A DNA stretch of 64,000 nt. Origin: Hymenobacter guriensis. Lineage in GTDB: Bacteria > Bacteroidota > Bacteroidia > Cytophagales > Hymenobacteraceae. The position numbers and the translations under genes were made by a program. The notes beneath the pieces are model-generated. The model was not told the origin of the DNA. It did no database searches and worked only from the letters and a program-made list of their open reading frames with translations. The stretch's first letter is position 1, and every line of letters starts with the position of its first letter. The stretch spans positions 434,001-498,000 of the forward strand of contig NZ_JADWYK010000002.1 of assembly GCF_015773195.1 (NCBI RefSeq), given 5' to 3'. Below, piece by piece: positions 55,621 to 64,000 of the stretch.

Positions 55621-56901
55621 ATGAACAGCAACGTCCTGATTGAATCGTTTGCCGAGTTTGCCCGGTCCAAGAACATCGACCGTCCCACGATGATGAGCAT
55701 CCTGGAGGACGTGTTCCGGACCATGATTCGCAAGAAGTACACCACCGACGAGAATTTCGACGTCATTCTCAACGTGGACAAGGGCGACCTGGAAATCTGG
55801 CGCAACCGCGAAATCGTGGACGACGACTCGGAAGATATCTGGGACTTCGACAAGATTCCGCTGTCCGAGGCGCAGAAGATTGAGCCCGACTTCGAGATTG
55901 GCGAATCGGTAGCCGAGGAAGTGAAGCTGGAGGATTTCGGCCGCCGCGCCGTGCTTATGGCCCGCCAGACGCTGATTCAGCGCGTGAAGGACCTGGAGCG
56001 TGACCACCTCTACCAGACCTATAAAGATCAGGTGGGCGAAATCATTGCCGGCGAAGTATACCAGGTATGGAGCCGCGAGGCCCTGATCCTGGACAAAGAC
56101 GAGAACGAGCTGGTACTGCCCAAGTCGGAGCAGATTCCCAAGGACCGCTACCGCAAGGGCGACACCGTACGGGCCGTGGTGCACCGCGTGGAAATCCTGA
56201 ATGGCACGCCCAAAATCATCCTTTCGCGCGCTGCGCCGGCCTTCTTGGAGCGCTTGTTTGAGCAGGAAGTGCCTGAAATCTACGATGGCCTCATCACCAT
56301 CAAAAATATTGTGCGCGAGCCGGGCGAGCGGGCCAAAGTAGCCGTCGAAAGCTACGACGACCGTATCGACCCCGTTGGTGCCTGCGTAGGGATGAAAGGC
56401 TCCCGGATCCACGCCGTGGTGCGGGAGCTGGAAAACGAGAACATCGACGTCATCAACTACACCAACAACCTGGAGCTGTACATCCAGCGCGCATTGTCGC
56501 CGGCTAAAATCGGCTCGATGAAAATAAACGAACAAACCGGCCGGGTTTCGGTGTTCTTAAAGCCGGACCAGGTTTCACTGGCCATTGGCCGCGGCGGCGC
56601 CAACATCAAGCTGGCCTCGCGTTTGGTGGGCATGGAAATCGACGTGTTCCGCGAAGCCGGCGACTACGAAGAAGACATTGCCCTCGACGAATTCCGGGAT
56701 GAAATTGACGCCTGGGTGCTCGACGAGCTCAAGAAAATCGGCCTCGACACGGGCCGCGCCGTATTAGCCGTCAGCAAAGAAGACCTCGTACGCCGGACGG
56801 AGCTGGAAGAGGAAAGCGTGGAAGAAGTCTTCCGCGTGATTCGCCAGGAGTTCGAAGACGAGGAAGAATCCGAAACCCCTTCAGCCGGCGAAGCCCAATG
56901 A
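55621..56901 (+). CDS. nusA: Transcription elongation/termination factor NusA
   Basis: 426 residues from the ATG at 55621, which lacks the acidic repeats found at the C terminus of enterobacterial NusA. N-terminal domain (NVLIESFAEFARSKNIDRPTMMSILEDVF), S1 domain (VGEIIAGEVYQVWSREALIL...), and two KH domains (VGACVGMKGSRIHAVVRELENENIDVI; FLKPDQVSLAIGRGGANIKLASRLVGMEIDV). A final region with acidic residues EEESVEEVFRVIRQEFEDEEE ends the protein. Regulates pausing, Rho termination and antitermination. Confidence 0.97.
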   Translation: MNSNVLIESFAEFARSKNIDRPTMMSILEDVFRTMIRKKYTTDENFDVILNVDKGDLEIWRNREIVDDDSEDIWDFDKIPLSEAQKIEPDFEIGESVAEEVKLEDFGRRAVLMARQTLIQRVKDLERDHLYQTYKDQVGEIIAGEVYQVWSREALILDKDENELVLPKSEQIPKDRYRKGDTVRAVVHRVEILNGTPKIILSRAAPAFLERLFEQEVPEIYDGLITIKNIVREPGERAKVAVESYDDRIDPVGACVGMKGSRIHAVVRELENENIDVINYTNNLELYIQRALSPAKIGSMKINEQTGRVSVFLKPDQVSLAIGRGGANIKLASRLVGMEIDVFREAGDYEEDIALDEFRDEIDAWVLDELKKIGLDTGRAVLAVSKEDLVRRTELEEESVEEVFRVIRQEFEDEEESETPSAGEAQ

Positions 56902-56982
56902 GGGCGAAGCGGCCGGTACGGCAAAGGCAGTAAATCGAGCCGGGTGGCTTGATTTACTGTCGCCCGGCAAGATTTAAAATAG

Positions 56983-56990
56983 TACCTTTG
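56983..56990 (+). promoter_or_regulatory. -7 element for infB
   Basis: TACCTTTG, 33 bases before the infB ATG; no TTG at the normal -33 distance. infB may therefore have its own promoter in addition to read-through from rimP-nusA. Confidence 0.4.
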
Positions 56991-57023
56991 CAACTGATTA
57001 AGAGTATCGTTCGCGAGCATAGA

Positions 57024-60000
57024 ATGGCGGAAGCAGCACCTAAACGGCTACAGCAGGCGGCCAAAGACCTGAATATTGGAATGGCCACGGTGGTAGAAAC
57101 CCTGGCTAAAAAAGGGCATCAGGTAGAAAACAAGCCTACCACGAAGCTAACTGCCGACCAGGTAGGGTTGCTGGAGAAGGAGTTTGCTTCTTCGGCTCAG
57201 GATAAAATTGAAGCGGTAAAGCTCACCCAGGCCAAGCGCCAGAGTGAGCTTGAGGCGCATCCGCCCAAGCCCGAGCCTGTAGCGCCGAAGCCCGCGCCAG
57301 CCCCGGTGGCTGCTCCGGCCCCGGCGCCTAAGCCGGCTGAGGAAGCCAAGCCTGCCCCGGTGGCTCCCGCGCCAGCACCGGTTGCTGCTGCTGAAGCACC
57401 TAAAGCTCCCGGACTGAAGGTACTGGGCAAGATTGAGCTGGATGCCAAGGGCCGCCCCGTGCCGCCCCGCCCCACTCCGGCCCCCGCTCCTGTAGCTGCC
57501 GCACCCCAGCCCGCACCTCCTGTCGCGGCGCCTGTGGCCCCCACGCCGCAGTCTGCTCCGGCTCCAAAACCAGAGCCTGCTCCCGCGCCGGTAGCTGCCG
57601 CCCCCCAGCCGCCCGTTGCGGCTCCGGTGGAAGCTCCCCAGCCGCAGGCTCCTGCACCTGTTCCGGCGGCCCCAGCTGCCGCTCCGGTGGCGCCGGTAGC
57701 TGAGCAACGCCCGACTACTCCGGCTCCTGCTTCTGCAACTCTCGCTGCTCAACCTGATGTTGAAGCACCGGCCGGGGAAGACGCCGGTACCATCGTAGCC
57801 AAAGCCGACCAGCTGAAAGGCCTTACGGTACTGGGTAAGATTGAACTGCCTCTCGATTCGTCGCGGCGCGGTGGTGGTGGGCGCGGTGCCCGTCCCGTAG
57901 CCTCGTCCGACGTGCGCAAGAGCGGCCTCGGCGGTGCCGATGCCAAGAAAAAGCGGCAGCGCCTGCCCGTGCCCGGCACGCCCGGCGGCAACAACCAGAA
58001 TACAAACCCGAACACCGGTCCGAACCGCCCGGTGGTTCCGAGCCAGGGCGGCCGTCCTGGTCAGGGCGGCGGTGGCCGTCCCGGCGACCAGCGTGGTCCG
58101 CGCCCCGGTCAGGGAGGCGGCCAAGGCGCTCCGCGTCAACCAAACCCGGCTCTCACGCCTGAGCAAAACGAAAAGCAGATTCAGGAGCAGATCAAGGCTA
58201 CGCTGGCCAAGCTCAGCGGCGGCCGGGGTCAGCAGCAGAACCGCGCCAAATACCGCCGCGACAAGCGGGCCGGGGTAGCCGAAGCCAGCGAGCTGGCACG
58301 TCAGCAGAACGAGCTTGACTCGAAAACGCTGAAAGTAACCGAGTTCATTTCGGCCAACGACCTGGCCTCGCTCATGGATGTGTCGGTGAACGAGATTATC
58401 AAGGTGTGTCTGAACATGGGCATGTTCGTATCCATCAACCAGCGCCTCGACGCCGAAGCCATTACCGTTATTGCGGATGAGTTTGGCTACGACGTCGAAT
58501 TCCTGAGCGCGGAGGAAGAGGATACGGTTATTGAAATCGAAGACAACCCCGAAGACCTGCAGCCGCGGGCGCCCATCGTTACCATCATGGGCCACGTCGA
58601 CCATGGCAAAACATCGTTGCTTGACTATATCCGGAGTGCTAGTGTGGCCAAGGGCGAAGCCGGCGGTATCACCCAGCATATCGGCGCCTACGACGTTATG
58701 ACCAAGTCAGGCAAGCGCGTAACGTTCCTCGATACTCCCGGTCACGAAGCCTTTACGGCCATGCGTGCCCGCGGTGCCAAAGTCACCGACATTGCCATCA
58801 TTGTGGTAGCGGCCGACGACTCGGTAATGCCGCAGACGAAGGAAGCCATCAACCACGCGCAGGCGGCGGGGGTGCCCATCGTTATTGCCCTCAACAAAAT
58901 TGACAAGCCCGGCGCCAACCCCGATAAAGTCCGCGAGGAGTTGTCGGTTATCAACGTACTGGTAGAAGAATGGGGCGGTAAGTACCAGAGCCAGGAAGTA
59001 TCGGCCAAAACCGGTCTGGGCATCGACGACCTGTTGGAGAAGGTTCTGCTGGAAGCCGAGATTCTGGAGCTGAAAGCCAACCCCGACCGCAATGCCGTGG
59101 GTACGGTTATCGAAGCCTCGCTCGACAAAGGCCGCGGCTACGTAACCACCATCTTGGTGCAAACCGGCACTATGAAGGTAGGTGACATGGTACTGGCCGG
59201 CCCGCACTTTGGCCGCGTGAAAGCCATGACCGACCACCGCGGCAAGAAGATGAAAACAGCCGGCCCGGCGACACCCGTTCAGGTACTCGGCCTTACGGGT
59301 GCACCACAGGCTGGTGACAAGATTCAGGTGATGGAAACGGAGCGCGAAGCCCGCGAACTGGCTACGCAGCGTCAGCAGCTGGCCCGCGAGCAGAGCATGC
59401 GCACCAAAAAGCACATTACCCTGGACGAAATTGGTCGTCGTCTGGCTATTGGCTCGTTCAAAGAACTCAACGTCATCGTGAAAGGCGACGTGGACGGTTC
59501 GGTAGAAGCCCTGGCCGACTCCCTGCTGAAGCTGAGCACGCCGGAAGTAGCCGTAAACATCCTCTCGAAGGGTGTGGGTGCCATTTCGGAATCCGACGTA
59601 CTGCTGGCTTCGGCTTCCGACGCCATCATCATCGGCTTCCAGGTGCGGCCTTCACTGAGTGCCCGCAAGCTGGCCGAGCAGGAGCAGATCGACATCCGCC
59701 TCTACTCGATTATCTACAACGCCATCAACGAGGTGAAGGATGCCATGGAAGGCATGCTGGCGCCTACGGTGAAGGAAGTAGTAGTGGCCAACGCCGAGAT
59801 TCGCCAGGTATTCAATATCACCAAGGTGGGCACTATTGCCGGCTGTATGGTGACGGACGGTACCTTCACCCGCAAAACCAAGGTGCGCCTCGTTCGCGAC
59901 GGCATCGTGGTGCATTCGGGCGACATTCAGGACCTCAAGCGCTACAAAGACGACGTGTCGGAAGTACGCCAGGGCTACGAGTGCGGTATCTCGCTGAAAG

Positions 60001-60071
60001 GCTTCAATGATCTGCGCGAAGGCGACAACATTGAAGGCTTCGAGGAGCAGGAAGTGAAACGCACGCTGTAA
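57024..60071 (+). CDS. infB: Translation initiation factor IF-2
   Basis: GTPase that places fMet-tRNA on the 30S subunit. 1015 residues. An N-terminal IF2_N-like helix bundle ([27 protein letters not shown]) is followed by a roughly 300-residue low-complexity region rich in Pro and Ala, then a Gly/Arg-rich stretch; the conserved part starts near residue 440. G1 GHVDHGKT, G3 DTPGHEAF and G4 NKID (about 545-650), then domains II-IV with [18 protein letters not shown] near the end. Normal architecture for the phylum. Confidence 0.98.
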   Translation: MAEAAPKRLQQAAKDLNIGMATVVETLAKKGHQVENKPTTKLTADQVGLLEKEFASSAQDKIEAVKLTQAKRQSELEAHPPKPEPVAPKPAPAPVAAPAPAPKPAEEAKPAPVAPAPAPVAAAEAPKAPGLKVLGKIELDAKGRPVPPRPTPAPAPVAAAPQPAPPVAAPVAPTPQSAPAPKPEPAPAPVAAAPQPPVAAPVEAPQPQAPAPVPAAPAAAPVAPVAEQRPTTPAPASATLAAQPDVEAPAGEDAGTIVAKADQLKGLTVLGKIELPLDSSRRGGGGRGARPVASSDVRKSGLGGADAKKKRQRLPVPGTPGGNNQNTNPNTGPNRPVVPSQGGRPGQGGGGRPGDQRGPRPGQGGGQGAPRQPNPALTPEQNEKQIQEQIKATLAKLSGGRGQQQNRAKYRRDKRAGVAEASELARQQNELDSKTLKVTEFISANDLASLMDVSVNEIIKVCLNMGMFVSINQRLDAEAITVIADEFGYDVEFLSAEEEDTVIEIEDNPEDLQPRAPIVTIMGHVDHGKTSLLDYIRSASVAKGEAGGITQHIGAYDVMTKSGKRVTFLDTPGHEAFTAMRARGAKVTDIAIIVVAADDSVMPQTKEAINHAQAAGVPIVIALNKIDKPGANPDKVREELSVINVLVEEWGGKYQSQEVSAKTGLGIDDLLEKVLLEAEILELKANPDRNAVGTVIEASLDKGRGYVTTILVQTGTMKVGDMVLAGPHFGRVKAMTDHRGKKMKTAGPATPVQVLGLTGAPQAGDKIQVMETEREARELATQRQQLAREQSMRTKKHITLDEIGRRLAIGSFKELNVIVKGDVDGSVEALADSLLKLSTPEVAVNILSKGVGAISESDVLLASASDAIIIGFQVRPSLSARKLAEQEQIDIRLYSIIYNAINEVKDAMEGMLAPTVKEVVVANAEIRQVFNITKVGTIAGCMVTDGTFTRKTKVRLVRDGIVVHSGDIQDLKRYKDDVSEVRQGYECGISLKGFNDLREGDNIEGFEEQEVKRTL

Positions 60072-60095
60072 GCTCCAGCTTATGCCCTAATACCC

Positions 60096-60128
60096 AGCCC
60101 CGATCTGCGCGCAGATCGGGGCTTTTTG
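60096..60128 (+). terminator. Terminator of infB
   Basis: A 28-base perfect palindrome (60096-60109 with 60110-60123), forming a stem with a minimal loop, followed by TTTTTG. Confidence 0.8.
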
Positions 60129-60363
60129 TATTCGGTAGACTGGCTTGGTATCACATATAAAGCCCAAAGCACACTGAGCAAAAGTCGAAACCAAGTGAAT
60201 GAAACGCATTTGTATCGGCTGTTAGAAGCTAGATAGCGGGCCGGTTCACATCATCATGCGATTGACGTCGGCAGGAGCATCCAATACTTTTGTATCACAA
60301 CCCGAACGAATTGCACTCGTCGTGGTCGTACCAAGTCTGCTTCTGCCTCACCATTCAACCGCT
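60129..60363. other. Gap after infB, no gene seen
   Basis: About 235 bases between the infB terminator and the next gene. The frame open on the plus strand from 60256 is the leader of that gene and does not look like protein. An ACTTTTGTATC word near 60288 may belong to a promoter. Confidence 0.35.
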
Positions 60364-61140
60364 ATGAAAGCTTTTACCCTTTGCCTGGCCGTATCGTGCC
60401 TCGCTACCACCGCTCTGGCCCAAACGAAACCGGCCGCCAAATCAGCCGCTAAGCCGGCCGTTACCCGCACCACCACGGCTGCCAAGCCCACCGCGAAACC
60501 AGCGGCCAAACCCGTAACGACAGCCAAGCCGGCAACCACGGCCCGCCCTACGGCAACGGAAGCTGCGGCTGCTCCCGTTGCCCCCAAATCGGCGCCGGCT
60601 ACTAAGTCCGCTCCGGCTGCTAAAACCAGCATGGGCGCTTCTGCCTCAACCTTCGGCAAAGGCACGACGGTAGCGAACCTGGGCGTAGGCGTAGGCATTA
60701 ACTATGGTAACTCATTTGTAGTAGGTGCCAGTAAATCAATTCCAGCATTGAGCCTATCCGTTGAGCGAGGAATACGAGAAGGCCTCGGGCCTGGGGTAAT
60801 TGGCGCAGGCGGGCTATTGGTTTATAAATCAAACACTTGGGGTTCTGGCGAATATCGTCTCACTGAACGCAATATGTATGTAGGGGTACGTGGCACCTAT
60901 CATTACAACTTCACCGACAACGAAAAACTGGATACATACGCTGGTCTATCGTTGGGTGCCCGCATCCAAAGCTACTCCGACAACGGCTACTATAGTAACA
61001 CCGATTCCTGGGGTGGTACTTATCTCACGACCGGCTTATTCCTGGGTGCGCGCTACTACGTGACCGAAAAGATTGGCGGCTTTGCTGAAGTAGGCTACGA
61101 CATGTCGTTGCTGAAGCTGGGAGTTTCGGCCCGCTTCTAA
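60364..61140 (+). CDS. Outer-membrane beta-barrel protein with Ala/Lys/Thr-rich linker
   Basis: 258 residues from the ATG at 60364, signal peptide MKAFTLCLAVSCLATTALAQ. Residues 21-95 are a low-complexity Ala/Lys/Thr/Pro stretch with repeated AAKP units (also KPAAKSAAKPAVTRTTTAAKP-like), which recalls histone-H1-like tails but is here exported. From about 105 on, alternating strands (VANLGVGVGINYGNSF, NMYVGVRGTYHYNF, YLTTGLFLGARYYV, GGFAEVGYDMSLLKLGVSARF) form a small barrel ending in an aromatic. The barrel part is slightly more AT-rich than the linker. Function unknown. Confidence 0.75.
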   Translation: MKAFTLCLAVSCLATTALAQTKPAAKSAAKPAVTRTTTAAKPTAKPAAKPVTTAKPATTARPTATEAAAAPVAPKSAPATKSAPAAKTSMGASASTFGKGTTVANLGVGVGINYGNSFVVGASKSIPALSLSVERGIREGLGPGVIGAGGLLVYKSNTWGSGEYRLTERNMYVGVRGTYHYNFTDNEKLDTYAGLSLGARIQSYSDNGYYSNTDSWGGTYLTTGLFLGARYYVTEKIGGFAEVGYDMSLLKLGVSARF

Positions 61141-61171
61141 GCCCTTTTCAACTGTCTTTATTTCTCGTGCT

Positions 61172-61624
61172 ATGAAACCTGTGCATTGCGGCCTGATGGC
61201 GCTGGTTCTGCTGCTCTCGGGCTTTACGCCCGATAAGAGCAAAGAGAAAAGCGTGAGCCTGGAAGAGCGGCCGGCCCTGCTGGTGGACCGGGACTGGGAA
61301 CTGACCAACATTGAGGTAACTACCACGGATGCTCCTACCCCGGCCAGTGTGTTTGCGCTGCTGCCCGCCAACATGCAGGACGACTGCCTGCGGTTTGCCA
61401 AGAACGGCACCTTTGCCGAGCACGAAAGCGCCAGCAGGCACGTCAGAACCGGCTCGGGCTCCTGGCAGCTGCGCAACGAAAACTCCCAGCTCATCATGGT
61501 CAGCGGCCACGGCGTGCAGGTGTATGAAATAGAGCACATGTCCACGCAGGAGTTGCGCCTGCAATATCAAGTGCTCGAAAACAGCCAGAGTTACACTGTT
61601 CTGACGACGCTCCGGCGCAAATAA
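61172..61624 (+). CDS. Small exported lipocalin-like protein
   Basis: 150 residues with an N-terminal signal (MKPVHCGLMALVLLLSGFT). The mature part has RDWELTNIEVTT, CLRFAKNGTFAEHES, GSWQLRNENSQLIMVSGHGVQVYEIEHMSTQELRLQYQV, the beta pattern of lipocalin-like Bacteroidota proteins. The second gene of a run of three small envelope genes spaced about 30 bases apart. Confidence 0.7.
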   Translation: MKPVHCGLMALVLLLSGFTPDKSKEKSVSLEERPALLVDRDWELTNIEVTTTDAPTPASVFALLPANMQDDCLRFAKNGTFAEHESASRHVRTGSGSWQLRNENSQLIMVSGHGVQVYEIEHMSTQELRLQYQVLENSQSYTVLTTLRRK

Positions 61625-61660
61625 GCCCTCTTCTTCCCCACCTTTCCAGTGCTCTACGCT

Positions 61661-62215
61661 ATGAAAACGCTTTTTTCTCTTACCGCTCTAGTTATCCTGC
61701 TGCACTTCGCGGCCACACCTGCCCAGGCCCAGCTTGGCCTGCTGTGGCGGGTAGAAGACAAGCTGGCCGATAAGGCTTCGCAGAAAATTGCCGACCGCCT
61801 CAGCAAAAAAGCCGAAGCCGCCGTGCAGCGCAAAACCAACGAGGTATCGACAGAATACTACAGCACGTTGCTGGCCGACGGTAAGATTGTGTGCCACGGC
61901 ATTCAGTTCGAGCCCGGCACAGCTACCATCACGGAGGCTTCGCAGCCGGTGGTGCGGGCGCTGGTAAATACGCTGGCCGCCAACCCCGATGTAAAGGTGC
62001 GCATTGAGGCCCACACCCTCCGGGAAGGCAATGCTGCTACCAACCTGGCTTTGTCGCAACGGCGGGCCGACGCGGTACGGGCGGCGCTGGTGCGCGGCGG
62101 CGTGGAGGCAGCCCGCCTCACCACCAAAGGCTACGGCGGCACCAAGCCCCTGGACGTCGATTCCTCGTCGGGCCTCGACAGCCTCAATCAGCGCACGGAG
62201 TTCGTGAAGTTGTAG
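61661..62215 (+). CDS. OmpA-family peptidoglycan-binding protein
   Basis: 184 residues, signal peptide ending ...ATPAQAQ. A short helical segment (KLADKASQKIADRLSKKAEAAVQRKTNEV) leads into an OmpA-like C-terminal domain (about 75-184): GIQFEPGTATITEASQPVVRAL, VKVRIEAHTLREGNAATNLALSQRRADAVRAALV, KGYGGTKPLDVDSSSGLDSLNQRTEFV. The usual H-T-D of OmpA reads H-T-L here; the R in RR(A)..V is kept. Binds peptidoglycan in the periplasm. Confidence 0.85.
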   Translation: MKTLFSLTALVILLHFAATPAQAQLGLLWRVEDKLADKASQKIADRLSKKAEAAVQRKTNEVSTEYYSTLLADGKIVCHGIQFEPGTATITEASQPVVRALVNTLAANPDVKVRIEAHTLREGNAATNLALSQRRADAVRAALVRGGVEAARLTTKGYGGTKPLDVDSSSGLDSLNQRTEFVKL

Positions 62216-62402
62216 TTAAACCAACGCCGGCATCTGTATCAGCAAGTTCAGCTACGCCAGGCAAATCTACCTATTCGATTTCCGTGGCCACTCTTGCTCC
62301 AGTGGCTAAAATAAAAAGCGAGGCAAGTTGATTTCAATTTGCCGGAGCTGCTCTTTCGGGGCTCGGTGGAGGCGAACGGTGGCTTCATCCTGACCTGAAA
62401 GC

Positions 62403-62437
62403 AAAAAGCCCCGAAACGATGTTTCGGGGCTTTTTTT
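62403..62437. terminator. Bidirectional terminator, 15-bp stem
   Basis: Arms 62403-62417 and 62421-62435 pair perfectly with a three-base loop, T run on the plus strand and A run at the start; it lies between convergent genes. Confidence 0.8.
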
Positions 62438-62453
62438 GTGCAGTCAGCAGTCT

Positions 62454-62903
62454 TTACACTTTGAAGAACAGGAAGCGCTTGGCTTTCTTATGCTTGAGGG
62501 GCTTGCCCTTGGGGTCGATGCCGGGCGCGGGCCGGGTCTGGCCGCGCTTTTGGGTGGCCGAGCCGGTTTTGTCGCGGAATCGGCGCACCGTAAAGCCGCC
62601 GTTGCCGCTTTCATACTGCCGCGAAGTGCCCCGGCCCATGCTGGTGCTGCCGCCGGCGCGGGCTTCCAGCACTTCTATCTGCTGGTCGCGCTTGGCTTCG
62701 TCGGGGTTCATAGCCATGCGGCGCTGCATGCGGGCAATGTCCGTAGCCGATGCTTTGCGCTTGCGGGGCGCCTTCTGCGGGGCAGCCGGCTGCTCAAATG
62801 CCGGGCCGGCCGGCCCTTGCGGGCCGGCAGCCTGCGCATTGGCTTCGCTTACTGCTCCTATTATACCCAGCCCTACTGCCAAAGCCGCTACCAGAATTTT
62901 CAT
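62454..62903 (-). CDS. Small basic exported protein, unknown function
   Basis: 149 residues from the ATG at 62903, signal peptide MKILVAALAVGLGIIGAVSEANA. The mature part is polar: a Pro/Gly/Ala segment (PQGPAGPAFEQPAAPQ), a helix with ATDIARMQRRMAMNPDEAKRDQQIEVLEA, and a very basic tail (KPLKHKKAKRFLFFKV). No family recognised. Lies alone. Confidence 0.65.
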   Translation of the reverse strand: MKILVAALAVGLGIIGAVSEANAQAAGPQGPAGPAFEQPAAPQKAPRKRKASATDIARMQRRMAMNPDEAKRDQQIEVLEARAGGSTSMGRGTSRQYESGNGGFTVRRFRDKTGSATQKRGQTRPAPGIDPKGKPLKHKKAKRFLFFKV

Positions 62904-63170
62904 GCAGTTACTGTAAAGAGAAGTTGTTGAATACGTGAAGTGAGAGGGCACCATGCTTAGCGCAATGCGTGGCTGTAACGGTCTGACTGCGAAGGTAGTT
63001 CAAATTATGCCTCCTCTGCGCGGGTGCAGCCCGGGTGCTCCTTTGAAATGTACATATTTCCTGCCAAAACCATGCTACCGGATGCTCCATTACGGTTATT
63101 TCTCTGGTCAGGCTAAAAAAAGCCGACTTATCCCACAGAGGATAAGCCGGCCAGCACTTGCCCGGTAGGT

Positions 63171-63590
63171 TTAGCGCGTGCGCAGCGCGTCCCGGATTTC
63201 CATCAGCAGCACCTGGTCTTTGGTAGGGCCGGGGTCGGCTACTACGACCTCCTGAGGCTTTTTGAAGCGGTTAGCCAGCTTTACCAGCCAGAAGATGGCA
63301 AATGCCATGAGCAGGAAGGCCAGCACCGCATTCAGAAACAGACCATAGTTGAGCGTAGCCGCGTTAGCCGCTTTGGCCGCCGCCAGGTCTTTGTACGTGC
63401 CGCCGTCGAGGGCCACAAACCAGTCCTTGAAATCCAGACCTCCGGTCAGCAGCGTCAGGATCGGCATGAGAATATCATCCGTCAACGACTTGACGATGCC
63501 CCCGAACGAGGCTCCGATGATAACCCCCACGGCTAAATCGAGGACGTTGCCCTTGGAAATAAACTCCTTGAATTCAGAAACGAAGCCCAT
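63171..63590 (-). CDS. mscL: Large-conductance mechanosensitive channel
   Basis: Pentameric emergency valve for hypo-osmotic shock. 139 residues. N-terminal FKEFISKGNVLDLAVGVIIGASFGGIVKSL (first membrane helix), a periplasmic loop, second helix (NAVLAFLLMAFAIFWLVKLAN) and a C-terminal helix after PTKDQVLLMEIRDALR. Preceded by a 21-base tandem repeat in its promoter region. Confidence 0.95.
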   Translation of the reverse strand: MGFVSEFKEFISKGNVLDLAVGVIIGASFGGIVKSLTDDILMPILTLLTGGLDFKDWFVALDGGTYKDLAAAKAANAATLNYGLFLNAVLAFLLMAFAIFWLVKLANRFKKPQEVVVADPGPTKDQVLLMEIRDALRTR

Positions 63591-63617
63591 ACGCGAACAG
63601 TGGTTTGAGGTGAAGAA

Positions 63618-63659
63618 AAGAAAGGTTAGAGGTAAATAAAGAAAGGTTAGAGGTAAATA
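63618..63659. repeat. 21-base tandem direct repeat upstream of mscL
   Basis: Two identical 21-base copies (63618-63638 and 63639-63659). On the mscL strand each copy carries a TTTATTTACC/TATATTTACC-like word, so the promoter or an upstream site may be duplicated. Confidence 0.6.
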
Positions 63660-63734
63660 TAGAATTTAATACATAAGCTCCGCTATAGCGCCGGAGTGGC
63701 CGGGCAGGCCCATTCCGGGCGCGGGCTTTTACTC

Positions 63735-63742
63735 TATCTTTG
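63735..63742 (+). promoter_or_regulatory. -7 element for the enoyl-CoA hydratase gene
   Basis: TATCTTTG, 31 bases before the ATG at 63774. A second, TGTCTTTG, lies directly ahead of the start. Confidence 0.4.
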
Positions 63743-63773
63743 CGGGCTTGCCTTCCTCACTTGTCTTTGCGCT

Positions 63774-64000
63774 ATGCCTGCTTTCACCAACCTGCTCTAC
63801 GACCTCGACGCCGCCAGCGGCATCCTCACGCTCACCATCAACCGCCCTACCAAGCTTAACGCCCTCAGCCACGACACCATTCGGGAGCTGCGTGAGGCGC
63901 TGCAGCTGGCCCTGGACGACGCGCAGGTACGCGGCATCATCCTGACGGGCAGCGGGGAAAAAGCCTTCGTGGCCGGGGCTGATATTGCCGAGCTGACCGC
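63774..64000 (+). CDS. Enoyl-CoA hydratase/isomerase family protein (5' part only)
   Basis: 75 residues visible before the window ends. Crotonase fold N terminus: ILTLTINRPTKLNALSHDTIREL and ILTGSGEKAFVAGADIAEL, which includes the oxyanion-hole A-G-A-D-I motif. Likely a beta-oxidation or related CoA enzyme; the specific activity cannot be told from the N-terminal part. Confidence 0.9.
   Translation, partial: MPAFTNLLYDLDAASGILTLTINRPTKLNALSHDTIRELREALQLALDDAQVRGIILTGSGEKAFVAGADIAELT

Noticed and set aside
57147..58679. 510-codon minus-strand frame opposite infB
   Set aside because: Arises from the Pro/Ala/Gly low-complexity region of IF-2 read backwards; Arg/Ser/Gly-rich, no domains.
60421..60650. 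AAKP-rich region as a histone-H1-like DNA-binding protein
   Set aside because: It follows a clear signal peptide and precedes a beta barrel, so a periplasmic linker fits better.

Overview
The window is a GC-rich (clearly above 50%, roughly 60% by eye) chromosomal segment of a Bacteroidota species, most likely a Hymenobacter-type member of the Cytophagales. Supporting signs are -7 elements of the Bacteroidota form TAnnTTTG, several secreted proteins with type IX secretion (T9SS) C-terminal sorting domains including a gliding-motility type, TonB-C-domain proteins, MetX/MetY methionine synthesis, few obvious Shine-Dalgarno sites, and several TTG/GTG starts. It reads as ordinary chromosome: there is no integrase, transposase, phage module or CRISPR array.

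Layout. 1-8300 (minus strand): a translation/transcription cluster in transcript order tRNA-Tyr, tRNA-Gly, tRNA-Thr, tuf, tRNA-Trp, secE, nusG, rplK, rplA, rplJ, rplL, rpoB (3' end outside the window). 8420-13170: M1 aminopeptidase (minus), then biotin carrier protein, pyrH and frr (plus). 13171-15288 (minus): ECF sigma factor, small putative anti-sigma, gmk, nadD. 15373-18481 (minus): an LPS/glycan set (GT2, GT9, O-antigen-ligase-like). 18589-27792: T9SS cargo proteins, a lamin-tail protein, asd, a TonB-domain gene broken by an in-frame stop, an alpha/beta hydrolase, and a YceI protein under a palindromic promoter. 28111-33439 (plus): a large hybrid histidine kinase, then a two-gene ATPase plus PD-(D/E)XK-like nuclease cassette whose ATPase gene has an AT-rich core between GC-rich ends. 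33495-40531: dxs, a UPF0104/YbhN-like membrane protein, an erythromycin-esterase fusion, a lipoprotein, a LysM protein. 40814-44034 (plus): methionine locus with promoter, SAM riboswitch, a leader peptide ending in a run of cysteines, hairpins, metY, a structured spacer with a terminator-like hairpin, and metX. 44122-51318: NTF2-like double-domain protein, S66 LD-carboxypeptidase, a second gene broken by an in-frame UAG, an M28 peptidase, cysS, an EEP-family protein. 51425-54907: a 1160-residue gliding-motility-type secreted protein. 54928-60123: rimP, nusA, infB. 60364-64000: outer-membrane/OmpA/lipocalin-like proteins, a basic secreted protein, mscL, and the start of an enoyl-CoA hydratase.

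The most interesting points are (1) the ATPase-nuclease cassette with mosaic base composition, a candidate defence system; (2) the methionine leader, which appears to stack a SAM riboswitch on a Cys-codon-rich leader peptide and downstream hairpins; (3) two independent in-frame UAG interruptions of exported-protein genes; and (4) word-like intergenic inverted repeats, one of them immediately after nusG with competing pairing partners. Calls rest on reading the sequence and recalled family motifs; no database search was possible.
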